Numbered from the stretch's first letter, positions 12,001 to 25,472 are shown. The stretch: 64,000 nucleotides of DNA from Iris pallida (GCA_029216955.1 JANAVB010042280.1:43048-107047); one strand, 5' to 3'. The notes: generated by a model from the sequence alone, not told the origin. Translations and numbers: made by a program.

Positions 12001-12531
12001 AGGGTGCCTTGCTTGTGACAGAATTCTATCTCACCAGCACAAAATGCATATATATTAATTATAACAATCATGTCACGAAGTAGGTACAAGGAATTCTCTT
12101 CCCATAACATTATACTTTGGTAACATATCAAAAATTTTAATTTAGAATAATGGAACTTATGCTTAATGAGAGGTAAAAGACAAATAAGAACCAAGCAGAA
12201 AGGCACCATTGGAGATAATGATCGATGGCAGTAAATAGCACTATGGACATGAGAAAGAAAATGATTTTTTAAATTAGATATTTTTCTATTGCATGTGAGA
12301 TACTTGAGAATGCTGCAATCTCTTCACTAGAGCTTCATATGGGAAAAATGTATATGCTCGTTCACTCGTTGAATGCATTTACATAAAAAGATTATATTTC
12401 TTAGTATTTAACATATCTCTCCATTAATTATTTCAGTCTTTTATGAGATCAACTTTGACGCAACATTTGGCCTTTTTTGAAGTTTGTGATTTTCTTATGT
12501 TTGTCTTTTATTATGAAAATACAAAGGAACG
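9061..12531. other. CACTA leader region with no confirmed gene
   Basis: AT-rich sequence before the transposase. Two patches differ from it. At 9456-9725 the minus strand holds two overlapping open frames. At 10860-11147 the plus strand reads GEWGGTAGHGFGSKPSHLG, and after it CFTCHSHKVLGIEH, ending in CTACAG followed by GTGAGC, a plausible donor. Neither is recognised; they may be captured exons. Short near-repeats at 9230-9280 and 9340-9440 (CCAGCACATGCT and TTTATATGATAATGTGCATG) mark a local duplication. Confidence 0.4.
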
Positions 12532-15500
12532 ATGATGAACAGAGAGTGGACAAAAAGTAGCAACAGAGTGAGTACTGAATATAGAGAAGGGATTGATGCA
12601 TTTATCAACTTAGCATCTAGTCAGGAGGGAGTTAATGGAAGAATTAGGTGTCCTTGTAATAAATGTAGGAACACCGAATTCAAACCTACAGTTGAAGTTA
12701 GGTCGCACTTGTTAAAAAATGGATTTAATAAGAGTTACACAACATGGATTCTTCATGGAGAAAAATTAAGGGACACAACAGAAACTTTCAATGTTAACTG
12801 TAATGAGCATTTGAATGATGAAGTCCAAGTGGATGATGTTGATGACTTAAATGGGCTAGTACATGATGCTTATGCCTTTGAGAATGTGAATTCTTCTCAA
12901 ACACATGAAGAATCATTTGGTGAAACCCAAAATGATGAGGCTAGTAAGTTTTACAAGCTACTAAAAGATGTTACTGTAGAACTTTATTCGAACTCTAAAG
13001 TCTCCAAACTGTCTTTTATTGTGAAATTTCTAAACTTAAAGACTCTTCACAATTTGACAGACAATGCAGCAGATGCTATGTTAGAGTTTTGCAAGGAGAT
13101 TCTTCCTAGTAATGCTTTGGTTCCAAATTTTTATTATGAGGCTCGCACCATCATTCGTGATTTATGTCTTGATTATGAAAAAATTGATGCTTGTAAGAAT
13201 GACTGTGTACTGTACTGGGAAGAACATAAAGATGCACAATGTTGCCCAGTTTATGGTTTATCTCGATGGAAGGTACTTCGTCGTAAGCGTAAAATCCCTC
13301 ATAAGATTTTGCGTTATTTTCCACTTAAAGGGAGATTGCAGAAGTTGTTTATGTCAAAAAATATTACAAAGGACATGAGATGGCATGATCAGAGGCGAGT
13401 TGATGATGGGATAATAAGACATCCACCAGATTTTGTGGCTTGGAAATCATTTGATGAGCAGCACAATTCTTTTTCTAAAGATCCAAGGAACGTACGACTT
13501 GGTTTAGCAAGTGGTGGCTTTAACCCTTATAGGAATATGAGCACTTCATATAGCATTTGGCCAGTTGTACTAGTGCCATATAACTTACTTCCTTGGTTAT
13601 ACATGAAATAACCTTACTTCATGATGACACTTCTTATTCCGGGACGTAAATGTCCTGAAAATGACATTGACGTGTACTTACAACCTTTGATCAAAGAGTT
13701 ACTTGAGCTTTGGGAGGCTGGGGTTCATACATATGATGCATACTCACAACAAAATTTTCAATTACATGCTGCTGTATTATGGACCATTAATGATTTTCCA
13801 GCATATGGTAACTTATCTGGATGGGTGACTAAAGGAAAACTAGCTTGTCCATGTTGTCATAAAGACACCAACTCTCTTTCAATCAGAAGCAAGCTGTGTT
13901 ACATGGGCCACCGTCGTTTCTTGCCAATTAATCATTCTTGGAGATGTAATAGGCGCTCATTCAATGGAGAAATTGAGGATCGACTTGCACCTCAAATGTT
14001 AACAAGAGATGGAGTATTGGTTCAATTATGCTTCTTTGAAGGCGTTATATTTGGTAAAGGTCGAAAAAGAAAGCGCACTGATTCTAATGTCTACAATTGG
14101 AGAAAGAAGAGCATTTTTTTCCACCTTCCTTATTGGAAAACTCTTAAATTGCGTCATAATCTAGACGTTATGCATATTGAACGTAATGTTTCAGATAATG
14201 TGCTTAGAACTATAATGAACATGGCAGGAAAGACAAAAGACACAATTAAGAGCCGTTATGAATTAGTGGACATGGGTATTAGAGAAGCTCTCCATCCTTG
14301 TGTTGAAGGTAATAAGATAATATTGCCTGCAGCTTGCTATGTCTTGCCTCCAAGTGCAAAGATTAAATTTTGTAACTTTTTGGCAACCATAAGAGTTCCT
14401 GATGGTTTCTCGTCAAACATATCAAGATGTGTCAATGTTGGTGAGAAGAAAATTCATGGTTTGAAGTGTCATGACCACCATATATTTTTTCAGCGAATAC
14501 TTCCACTTGCTATCAGGGGGTTACTGCCAAAAGAGGTGTGTGAGCCATTGATTGAGCTAAGTAACTTTTTTAAGAACTTATGTTCGAAGTCATTACGACT
14601 TGTTGATCTAGAGCAACTTGAAGAGCAGATTCCTATAACACTATGCAAGTTGGAAACAATATTTCCACTGGCCTTTTTTGATGTGATGATTCACTTGCCA
14701 ATTCATTTGGCAACTGAAGCTAAAATTGCTGGACCTGTGCCTTATAGATGGATGTATCCAATTGAAAGGTAACCCTTGTAGATATTATATCATTTTTAAA
14801 TTTTATTGGTTTTTTTGAATTATAAATAATAAAAAAATTATTTTGTATAGGTATCTACGTACACTTAAGAAATATGTCCGCAATAAAGCTCGTCCGGAAG
14901 GATCAATCACTGAAGGATACATATTGGACGAGTGCTCTACATTTTGCTCAAGGTACCTTAATAGTATAGAGACAAAATTGAATAAGGTACCAAGAAATGA
15001 TGATGGCCGTGTCTCGAATCATAGGCTGTCAGTTTTTGGAAAATTTGGTCGTCCAAAAGGAGCTTACATCTTGTACGAGTTAAGTTTTGAAGAATATGAC
15101 CAAGCTCATATGTATGTGCTACAAAATTGTGATAAAGTTTCGCCTTTTATTGAGTAAGTTATTGAACAACTTTCAATTCTAGTTAACGGTCCAAGGATTT
15201 GGCAACTAAACAATTTGTTTATTTTCAGGGAGCATAAAACTGAAATTTCAATGAATACCTCAAGAAATGTATTGGAGAGTCATAACAAAGAGTTTCATAT
15301 TTGGTTCTATCATCGTGTAAGTATATTATGTTATCGACTATATGTAGCAACCTTCTCTGAGTTGTAGCCATCTATTAATTCAACCACTTTTCATGCAAAT
15401 AGGTATCAAAGCTACATGCAGATGGACATGCAACAGACGAGCTCCTTAGTTTAGCAACTGGCCCTTTAAGAATGACTCATCGATATACCACATATATTGT

Positions 15501-16176
15501 CAATGGTTTTCGATTTCATACGAAAGACCGTGCCACGGAGAGAACAAGTCAGAATAGTGGAGTTCTAGTGAAAGGAGATGATTCTTCCCCAGAAAAAGAG
15601 TATTATGGCGTCTTATAAGATATTTTTGAACTATCTTATATAGGAGGCCATAAAGTTTTTCTTTTTAGGTGTCATTGGTGGGATGTGGGATGACTTGGAA
15701 GAGGATATAAGATTGATAAATATGGCTACACAAGTGTCAATGTACATGGGTCTTTAAACAGTAATGAGCCTTTTGTATTAGCCTCACAAGCTGAACAAGT
15801 CTTTTACATCAAAGACAATGTTGCTAATGACTGGCTTGTTGTGGTTAAAACCACTCCTCATGATCTTTACAATATGCCATCGTCACTTGAGAAGGAAGGA
15901 AATTCAACTGATAATGATGATTCATCAGAAGAAGAAGAAGATGCTTACCAACAACAAGAATTTGAGCAAAACGTTTATCCTACTGAACCTGAAGAAATAA
16001 ATCCTATCCTTTCTAGAGATGATGTTGAGCCTAAAAGTTTTTATGTCAATATAGAGTCGAATGCCTCTATAAGGGATGGATCCGAGGAGTTCATTGATGA
16101 CAATTTAGAGGATCACCTTGATGATGATGATGGATTTGATAGTGATTTTGATGACGAGTTTAACTCTGATGAGTAA
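12532..16176 (+). pseudogene. TNP2-type CACTA transposase (Transposase_21), broken
   Basis: Four exons join in frame by GT-AG sites: 12532-14768, 14851-15153, 15229-15316 and 15403-16176. Residues 1-80 are a transposase-associated domain (REWTKSS, then RCPCNKCRN). Then come SIWPVVLVPYNLLPW, WTINDFPAYGNLSGW, CPCCHKDT, LDVMHIERNVSDN and RNKARPEGSITEGYI, all hallmarks of plant TNP2 proteins. The C-terminus is acidic (DDNLEDHLDDDDGFDSDF). Breaks: TAA at 13609-13611 in the place of a usual Gln, TAA at 15616-15618, and a frameshift near 15680-15700. Full-length sense would be about 1130 residues. In En/Spm this is the catalytic subunit that cuts at the element ends; this copy could not encode it without repair or readthrough. 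Confidence 0.9.
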
Positions 16177-18135
16177 TTTTGTTATTTATTATGATGTTCA
16201 GAATTCCAGTTATTTATTTTTTTATCTATGAGTAATTTTTTTATTTATTATGATTTATAGGCTGTATTATTTTGTTCAGAATTCCAGTTATTATGATGTT
16301 CATAATTCCAGTTATTTATTTTGTTATCTATGAGTAATTCCAGTTATACATGTGTGTATGATGCAGTTCCCAATTTTTTACAATGGATATTATGCTGGTA
16401 TCAGCATATTTATTCGAAAATGGCTATACAGGTGTAAAAATAGCATATTTATGCAGTTCCTAATTCCTCTCTAGATATATATATGTGGTTCAGTTCTAAT
16501 GAACTGCATGTCATGCCCTGCATTTCCCTTGGTTTATTGGTTCAATCTCAGCCAAAATAGTGATCAGTGGGTATGATGTTATGTCCACTTTGTATCCTAA
16601 GGTTCAACCACTGTTGCATTAGATGTTCGGTACAATATTGGGTGTCTAGGCTCAGTTTGCATATTAGTTTAAGATTCCTTGCTTGATATCAAATTTATAA
16701 CCTTTGTTCCGTTCTGGCACACTAGGTAAATGCCATGTTCTAGGATATGTCCAGATATTAGTATAAGGTGTTGATAGTTCACTTGGGTGTTCTAAATCAC
16801 TTCCCATATTACTAGAGTCTAGTCTAAATGCATTACCTAATACTCTCTAACTTTTCTGCCTATTTTTAGTCCAGTTGATGTCCTACAACATTTAGGATAT
16901 CAGACCATTCATGTTCAGACCCTTGAACTCGAGGTCAGACCCCAAATTACTCTGTCCTGCATTCACATGACCTATCCACCTTACCATTTGGTCCTTTGGC
17001 AGCAGACATTCAAGAGAGGGCTCGAGCATATTCCTTTCGATAATTTTTTGCCATATGTTCAATTTTCCCTATATACATCTGTTGTCCTGCTACCTGTGTG
17101 GTTTAGTCCACTTTGCGACTAAATATGGTGGTTCAGACCCTGCCTTACATTCCTAGGGTTCAGTTTTGTATTTGAGTTCAGTCCAACTGAACTTGAGTTA
17201 AGTCCATATCCTTTCTTGGGTTAAACTATTAGTTCAGTCCCTTATTAATCCTTTAGTTCAGATAGCCAAGTATGTAATTAAGATATTAACCTGTACCAGT
17301 GGTATCTTTTCCTATATGTTCTGTCCCATGCAATCATTAGCTTGCATCAGATAACATAAGAATAGCCTAATTATTTTAACGCTCAAATTATATATATATA
17401 AATAATTCAAGCTGTAGAGAATTAAATATCTGTAGATGAGACGTGTGAATTCAAACTTCCAGGAACTCTGATAGGCCACCTTTAATATATGTAGAGAATT
17501 CAAACTGTAAGCTAATGAGCTTTTGCCATATAGAAACTCTGATAAGCCATCTTTTTGATACTGTAAGCTAATGAGCCTTTATTGTGATGTAAGTGTCAAT
17601 GTTGCAGCATTTTTTTGCAATATTTCTGGTCATATAGACAGAGTAATTTAAAGAAACAGTTGCATGGAAATATTCTCAATGCACCTAGTTGCTCATCTTG
17701 TATGTATATGTAACAAGAAAAGTAAAACCACAATAATTGCTGGTAATAAGTTTTTTACTTGATAGAAATTGTAAGCTTTTTCCTAATGATAGACACATCT
17801 TTTTATGAACTGATCTGAATGACTCTTCTAGTCCTACAAATCAAAGAATTTTCTCTGAAAAGTTGAGCAGCAGACAACACAAGGAACTTGTCAGTTATTC
17901 ACATCATGCGCTAAGCTGAGCAGATACAAATCGTGCTTACAATCTGCTGATTTTCGATTAAAGACTCAGGTAATTGAATTAAGTGTGAAGGCTTTATGAA
18001 ACTACTACTGCTTGGTATAACTGTTCTCAATAATCTGATGCATGTAAGATTTTGATTCATTTCTCATTGCCTGTTCTGTGACAAAAGGAGAATATGCCTC
18101 CTGCTGCCAGGCACTATTCATTCCTGTTTTTAGCG

Positions 18136-18193
<58 letters not shown>

Positions 18194-18559
18194 CAATACA
18201 GTGAAATATTCTAATGGATTGTCGTTCAATACTGTTACCTGAGTTCCTATATTAATGTTCACACGAGATCTTTTGACTTTAAAGTAGAGCAGTCAGAGAA
18301 ACAACAAAATTGTAGACAAAAGACCTGCCACTCCATGATGATCAGCCACGATATGGATGAGCCTTTAATATTTGTGTGAAATTTTTTGCTCTTATTTAAT
18401 ACTTTTCTTTATGGATATTCATCCAAGTTAGGCTTTTGTCATGTAGTTACTCTGATAGGCCATTCTTATATTATCTGTTGTAAAATTGTAGACAAAAGAC
18501 CTGCCACTCCATGATGATCAATCACACTTTGTTGCTGCTTAATTTTTTTTAAACAGATA
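16177..18559. other. Spacer between the two CACTA genes
   Basis: No gene seen. 16490-17280 has many GTTCAG words (for example 17158-17250) and reads like decayed simple-sequence text. The region 18309-18335 (TTGTAGACAAAAGACCTGCC and following) recurs at 18486-18520, a short duplication just before the next gene. An (AT)n array lies at 18138-18190. Confidence 0.5.
18138..18190. repeat. (AT)n microsatellite
   Basis: About 26 uninterrupted AT units. Open frames reading YIYIYI through it are an artefact of the repeat. Confidence 0.97.
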
Positions 18560-20575
18560 ATGGTTCGTTGTCGAGGACGTGGGCGAGCTGCAGGAATTAC
18601 ACGTGGTGGACGAAATGGTATAAGAGTTATGAATTTCATAGTTCTTTTGTTACGTGATTTAAGATTTCTTTCTTCTAAGCATATAATTATTTTTTCAGAG
18701 GAATGCACATCTCCTTATCGTAACACAGAACCTACAAATGTACATTCGCAAAGACAACAAAGGAGAGACCCTGAGCCAAGCAATTGTGAAAATAGAAGAG
18801 TTGAGGATCAATTAGTCCAAAATCCATTGTTGCCAAACAAAGAACCCGAGCCAATACAAAGACCTCATTCTAGTGCTGGTATTTAAGAAAGTACTTTTGA
18901 ACTTTATATATATGTTTCAATATGCTAATTATTTTCATGTATTGATCTATACAGCATCCTGCGATAACATCCGAAAAGCTGTAAGAGGAAAATACAAAGG
19001 TTTGAATTTAGACTTGAAAACCAAAGCTGGAAAACTAGAAATTGTTATGCATGATGATATTCAAAGAGCTGTTGGTAACAATGCAAGAGATGCAGTCAAT
19101 TTTTGTGGGTATGTAGTTAGAAGTATGGCTCCTTTGTTTGTGGAGAAAGAGGGAAAATTAGTAGATGCCAAGTGGGAGGATATTGTAGGTGCTGTAGGGG
19201 AACAAATATGGATCCAAGTGAAGGTAATATATTGTATCTATATATGTATTTGCATTAATGTTTAGAAATATAAACTACTGCCTGAAAGTTTTTGTTTTTC
19301 TATTTTTTGCCTTATATTAGGAGAAGTTCACAGTTGCAGAATGCAAGCAACACAGATTTCAAGCATTTTCTATAGATACTATGCGACGCTTGTATAGAAT
19401 TTGGAAGCATAGATTACATGAGACTTATAAGAGGTTTCAGACAGATGAAGAAAGGCTAGAAAATGTTCCTAAGGATGTAAAGATCGATGATTGGAAGCTT
19501 TTGATAGTGTACTTCAGCTCAGATGATTTTCAGGTATGTATTAGAATGTCTAACTTTTTTAAAATGCATATTCTTGCTCATTACTGTTACTGATACATAC
19601 TTAGCACTATATAATTGTTGTTTTAAAATTGAGTTGCAGTTTTAACATTTCGTATTGGCTTTTTTTTATCGTTCATACAACATTAATTGTTTGTAGAAAA
19701 TTAGTAAAAGAAATGCAGCAAATAGAGCTAAGCTTGTAACCAAACATACTTGTGGTACTAGATCTTTTGCTGAAGTGGAGGAGTCAATGGTAAATACATT
19801 TGTCCATTTTGTTAATTTTTTATTCATTTTAGCTAGTTGAGCTTTTAAATGTCTTGGGTTGTGGCAGAGAGATCCGATCACTGGTGAAAAGCCACCATCG
19901 GATGAGATTTGGCTTAAACAACATACCAAGAAAGATAAAGAAGGAGAATTACAGTGGTCTGATACAATATCCAAAGAAGTTCATGTACGTACACATATAA
20001 CATTTATTAGCTTAAGATTACATAGGTGAATTATTTTTATATGTTGATATCGTCAATAACATTCTTAGTAACTGATAGTGATTCATGTGTAGGACAAACT
20101 TCATGATCTTGTCATTCAACAAGAAGAAGTTGATCCTGAATCTCAAATTACACATGATGAGATGTTGCTACAAGTTCTTGGTCAAAAGTCTAGCTATTTT
20201 CGGGATAAAGGAGCTGGAAAAAGACCACCAACAAAAAGGACAAGATATCTGGATAACATGCAAGAAGAAGTACAAAGGGCTGTTGAGTCGGCTAGAGAAT
20301 CCATGATTGAAAGTGTAAAGGATGATGTGATGAAGAATTTGCAAGAAGAAATGAGAGCAAATGTCAGTGATGAACTCAGAGCTGAAATTAGGAAAACTGT
20401 GGAAGATGAACTCAAGAATGATCTTACAACACAGATTCAAAATCAATTTAATGCCATGTTTCAAGCACGAATGGCTGCCTTTTTAGGCTCTTCATCACAG
20501 TCTGCAGATATTTCAGTGCCTACAAATACAAGAGCTACAAATTCCGGTAAGTGTTCGAAACCAAGATACCTCTGA
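18560..20575 (+). CDS. TNPA-like Transposase_24 protein, seven exons, apparently intact
   Basis: Exons 18560-18617, 18699-18878, 18955-19223, 19321-19533, 19697-19789, 19868-19984 and 20093-20575 all have GT-AG borders and join in one frame of 470 residues without a stop. Exon 1 is basic (MVRCRGRGRAAGITRGGR). Exon 3 reads DNIRKAVRGKYKGLNLDLK. Exon 5 gives KISKRNAANRAKLVTKH and GTRSFAEVEE; exon 6 starts RDPITGEKPPSDEIW. These are signatures of the plant Ptta/En/Spm Transposase_24 family. The C-terminal part from about residue 360 is a long charged coiled coil (QEEMRANVSDELRAEIRKT). The family role is binding the subterminal repeats and aiding excision. A donor GTAAGT at 20547 could extend it to another exon; the stop at 20573-20575 is the simple reading. 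Confidence 0.85.
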
Positions 20576-23500
20576 TTTCTATGTCCATTTCTTCCATTTG
20601 ATAGGTTAAATATTGATTTGGGTGTTGGAACTTTATGTGTGTACTGTTATATTTATTGTGTGGTCTGGTATCACACCTTACATTCAAATTCACCTATACC
20701 TTAGCATTAGTCGGGGGGGGGGGGGTCAGTTGTATAGATGTGAATTTGACTTTGGTTCGGATATTATAGAATGCATCAGTCCATTTATGCATATTCCTTT
20801 GTAGCAGTTAATGTTTAGGCAGGGGATGAGCTCGGGTTGGTGAATTCATGAGTTCAGTCCCCCTACTAACATTGACCATGTCGAGCATACTTTTCCCATA
20901 TCCACATCTTGCATTCTTCAGTGTACATCACCAAGATTGCAAGATGTGGTGTAAGTCAATAATGTGGAATTTGGAAATTTGCAACATCCAGTCAATTCAT
21001 GAGTAATTGAGTCAAGATTGTAGGAATCTGATGCTGTAATTCCATCTTATCCATAGCTTTTAAACAGTGTTAACAAAAAATGTGTCCAAGTATATGAACA
21101 TAATCTTACATATATGATCTCAAGAAAAAAGTAAGAATGATATCAGTATCAGGAACCTACTACCAACAGAGTTTGGTTAGGGGGAAGAACACTCAAAGTC
21201 TATACACATTTAGAGGTTGAAACAAGTTAGGACGATGTAGCAAAAATCAATGAGACAAAGCACTTTCAAATGGCAGCCAACAAGAATTCTCAAGGTAATT
21301 ACAGTTCATCTTCCAAGTAGGCAAAGGTTCCTAATTTGATCAGTCAACAGACTGTGATCTAATGGTGCTATTACATCCACGAAAACTCAATACTCTCATC
21401 AAACAAACAAAAATCCTAGAGGAACTCATGAGTTCCTAATTTCTAAAACTCGTCCATCAAGAGCCATTGGATTACATACATCTCATCTCTTGATTTTTTT
21501 AAGGGCCTAAACAGGAAAAAAACAAAGATTTAAATAGAAAAATTCATCCACATGTCATTACCATATTGGAATTTCCTATTTGATTTTGTGTAGTCAAATT
21601 CTATAGCAAACCTACTTACGTCCTTCGTATTCTGTATACTAGACCTTTCAAGTCCAACCGCTAAACTGACTGATCTAGTTGCATGTACAGAATGAATTGT
21701 GGATCTCAACAATTTTTTTGTTTAAGTTCATGTGCACCAATTAAACTCTTTATATGTACAAATGATATTCCATCTTTCACACTGTGTATGTGTGAGCTAT
21801 GTGCACTTGCATGCCACATAGGGATTAGGGGAGCGGATGTTACCAACTATAAAAATAATAAACATTGTTTTGGGGATAATATTTCAACATCTATGAATGG
21901 TTAGTAGCACCCGATGGTTTTGAATATGGTACAGGAAACTAAAACATATTTTTTTAGCCAAGGAATTGACCGATCATTCAATATGAATTAGATGAGCCAA
22001 CGAGAGAAGATAACAAGATATCTGTCGGAACGAGGGCATTACTACTTATTACATCCACAAGAACCTAAGATACAATAAATTGAAGTAGGGAGATGAAAAA
22101 TGATGAAATGGTGGAGATAATCTGATTATATATAAAAGAGCTGAAGATGAACCTAGAGCTGACCCTTTCGAGCTAAAAGGCTTTGCAAACATAGAGGCCA
22201 CAAGAAGCTGATACTTATTTTTAAAGAAAAAAGTGTTGATAATTCAATGACTTATAATTAATGGTGGAACTAAAATCATGAATTTACTGATTAAGTAGAT
22301 TTGATTCAATCAGTGAAGTTAGAATGAACAATCGTAGCATCCAACAAAGCCTGCTCAAACCTTGTCACTGTATACCAAGCTAATCACTGACTTTTACTCA
22401 CTGTATACCAAGTTTTATACTAACATTGACCATGTCAACGCATTCCTAATGCCATGTTACATCCAGGTGCAGTCCATTAACTATCATGTTCCCACTAGAC
22501 CTGTTCAGCCCATATTTTGTATCATTTCAAGCATGAGTATGAAACCACCATGTATGGATCTGTTTATATTGCTCTGACCATTTACTAATTCCATCATTCA
22601 CTTTACATTGCATTCACTGAGTTTTGGTTCAGTTTAAGCCCTTTAGTATAGGTACACTCATGTGCAAGTCCATTCACTGATACTATAGCTACCACCTTAC
22701 CATTACTTCACTGCTCAACTTAACATGACCTACATCCTTGCATTTTGGCACACTTCACTGTCCTGCACTCTCAAATAGAATACTGCCACTTCACATTTTA
22801 CTGCATCATTCTCCAATTATTCGACATTTTTCTGTACTGTAACATTACACCCACTTCTCTAATACATTGCATATCCCCTGCATTCAATTCACCTGCAATA
22901 CCCTTTTAAATGCTTCCTTGCACACACAATATAATTCACTATATTACATGTCATGCACACCTTAACCCTTCACTGCACATGTTGCATTTTCCAATTATCT
23001 ACCATTCTCACATCTCCTATCTTTTTTTTTTTGCTTCTTACCCAGGGTTATAGATCTCATCAAAGTGCTTTCTTGTGCAAACACTATTGATTTCTTCATG
23101 ACAAACAACATGGTATGTGCATATACTCTGGTTTCTCTATTTCTTATATAGTTTTTAGCCATAACTACACCACTTGCAAGCTTAAGTGTTCAATTCGGTT
23201 GTTTTCTTATGTAAATTGCAATTTAGAGAAGAGTTCCAAAAGTTGTTTCTATTATATGAGACCATATTTCATGGAAATCATATATAACGTGAGAAAAAAT
23301 AGAAATTGATGACGAGTTAACTTTACCAGTTTATGGTTTTTCTTCATCATGTGATAGATAATATTGTGTATATAATCCACTTTTACTTTATCTTGGTAGC
23401 AAATATTAAAAATTAATTTTGGTGATCTGTTGTTAAAAATTAGCTTAAATGAGCCGTCACAACTAAAAGTTAAGGAAAAAAAATTCTAACTAATAGCTTA

Positions 23501-23597
23501 ATTACGTGATATTATCCAACTACCTACACATATATCAATAACAAATTGAAATTAAATATAGACATACATATACAAAAATCTTAATTAAAATATAACC

Positions 23598-23598
<1 letters not shown>

Positions 23599-23638
<40 letters not shown>
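23599..23638. repeat. (TA)n microsatellite
   Basis: Twenty uninterrupted TA units in AT-rich CACTA interior sequence. Confidence 0.95.
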
Positions 23639-23639
<1 letters not shown>

Positions 23640-23984
23640 CAATTTTTAATTTAAATATATTCAAGTATTTAAACTGTTTTTAACAATATCAGAAAGAAAA
23701 AAATATTTTACGTGGAATTTACTAGTACTGGTAATATATACTAATTACACAAATCCATTTACAAGTGATAATTAATGAAAGTGGGCCAAGTTGTTGCAAC
23801 CTGGAATGCATAGTCAACATGCTGAACACTATTCAAGTTTTTGGATATCCTACCATGTAAGCTTCAAATCTTCTTCATAGATCATACATGATAGGTCCCT
23901 TGCTCATTTCAACGTGCATCAGTCATGAAGTAGATAATCATGTGGGATGGATTTGGCTTTAATCTTGTGCATAAACTTTCTCAG

Positions 23985-23990
<6 letters not shown>

Positions 23991-24062
<72 letters not shown>
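23991..24062. repeat. (AT)n microsatellite
   Basis: About 36 uninterrupted AT units; it causes spurious open frames on both strands. Confidence 0.97.
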
Positions 24063-24066
<4 letters not shown>

Positions 24067-24663
24067 CTGAAGCATGTTCCTACAAGCAAAATAATTACTT
24101 TTTCCATATTTACTGCACTACAAAACCTATACATACAAAGAGCGTCTAATTAATAGGCTCATGTGGAAGGTGTCTTTGGAGAGGTTATCCTCTTGACATC
24201 AGTCTTTTGCCTGATTCTGTAGGGAAGAAGACTCAAACCTTGAATTATCGGAATACCAAAATATGGAGAGAAAAAAATGAAGTTTTACCGAATGACAATT
24301 GTTTGACAAAACAATGATTTTTCATGATGAACAATATGATTCTGTAAGAAAATAATAACTGATTTAGCCAATCTAGATATTTAGCAAGTAGTAATTGTAT
24401 TTCTTCACTTCCACCCCCACCTTACAAACATGGACACTGATCTGAAGTACTGGGGAACAAAGATGGTTTTGGACACTACTGATACTATGTAGTTGCAATA
24501 ACCACTCAGAGCCGAACTGTAGAAATAAGGGAACATAAAACTAACCAAATCACAACATGTCAAACAATTCATAGAGGCCTCTTAGGCACAGTTATTTTCA
24601 CTATCCGCTAATATACAGAGCGCAGAATATCACAGAAAGTTCACATAAGTGTCTTCAGTACCA

Positions 24664-24944
24664 TCATACGTTGCTCTGCTTGTAAACTTTCGTGTCAAGC
24701 ACTTGTTTCCCACACATAGCACAGACACCTGTACCAAAGAAAACGGAAGCAACGAAAAATGTCAGAATAATCAAGAAGCGAAAGCTAAAACTATAGAGTA
24801 AGGTACTAAAATTGCTTTTAGTGCAATAAACCATAATAATTTAGTTCCTTGCCTTTAGAGTAGGTACATGTGTGGCAGTACTTGCCATCTTGGTGGACTT
24901 GTTGTTTGCAGATGATGCACTTGGTATATCCGTAGGGTGTCCAT
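24664..24944 (-). pseudogene. CRIPT: Captured host gene fragment: last two exons of CRIPT
   Basis: On the minus strand, exon 24944-24853 reads WTPYGYTKCIICKQQVHQDG, then KYCHTCTYSK. Exon 24728-24664 reads GVCAMCGKQVLDTKVYKQSN, then V and a TGA stop at 24666-24664. Together they match the C-terminal half of the plant CRIPT protein (cysteine-rich PDZ-binding protein family), with the CxxC pairs CIIC, CHTC and CAMC all kept and the normal C-terminus. An acceptor CACAG precedes the first exon. The 124-base intron (24852-24729) ends in AG but begins GC, not GT. The N-terminal exons, with the MVCEKCE start, were not found up to 25300. It lies inside the CACTA, opposite to the transposase genes: a transduplicated fragment, not a working gene. 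Confidence 0.88.
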
Positions 24945-25469
24945 CTGTGACATATGGGTTAGGTTGTCTTGTTTACCATACAGTAGAAGTGGGGGTTTGG
25001 TTGCTAAGGAAAAATGTGTTGAAAACTTCACATTTGGGATGTTTTCAGTTGAATCAAGTTTGCTTGATTACATCATCAAGTTGTGTCAAAAATCCTTTAG
25101 TTTATTTTGAAATTTCTGTAGAGAAAGTAACTTTAATGCTCTCTTCTCAACTTTGTAGTTCTTTTAAATTATTGTAGAGATGGTTTTACTTCATTATAAT
25201 ATTCGATTATTTTAGTTTTTTTGTTATTTTTTATCTTTTTTACTTTACGAGTCAAAAGTTTTTAGGAAGGGCCTTTTTTTAACTTTTGCCCTGGGCATGA
25301 AAAAGATCAGGGCCGCCCATGCAGATATTTTAGCCTTTATTCCAGTTATCCCTATTATTGTCATGAGCAAATTCATGAGTCCCATTATGTTGTCCTTGGA
25401 CAGTGAAGCCATTCCTATTTCTATCCATCGATCTATATCCTTGTGTCTGCCCTTGCATAGCTTGGACAA

Positions 25470-25472
<3 letters not shown>
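24945..25472. other. Sequence upstream of the CRIPT fragment, possibly also captured
   Basis: 24945-25240 reads as AT-rich intron on the minus strand. 25245-25469 is open on the minus strand in two frames; one gives the Asn/Gly-rich text RNRNGFTVQGQHNGTHEF, the other MSKLCKGRHKDIDRW. It is richer in GC than its surroundings. Not recognised; a second captured exon is possible but unproven. Confidence 0.3.

Larger units (their letters stand above)
20576..24663. other. CACTA non-coding interior
   Basis: About 4 kb without a supportable gene. A G13 run lies at 20713-20725. 22300-23000 is C- and T-rich with repeated TTCACTG/CATTCACT words. (TA)n arrays lie at 23599-23638 and 23991-24062. The last part (about 24490-24663) is probably the 3' UTR of the captured CRIPT fragment. 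Confidence 0.5.

Noticed and set aside
20713..20725. G13 run as a possible G-quadruplex
   Set aside because: A single uninterrupted run, likely slippage; the length may be a sequencing error.
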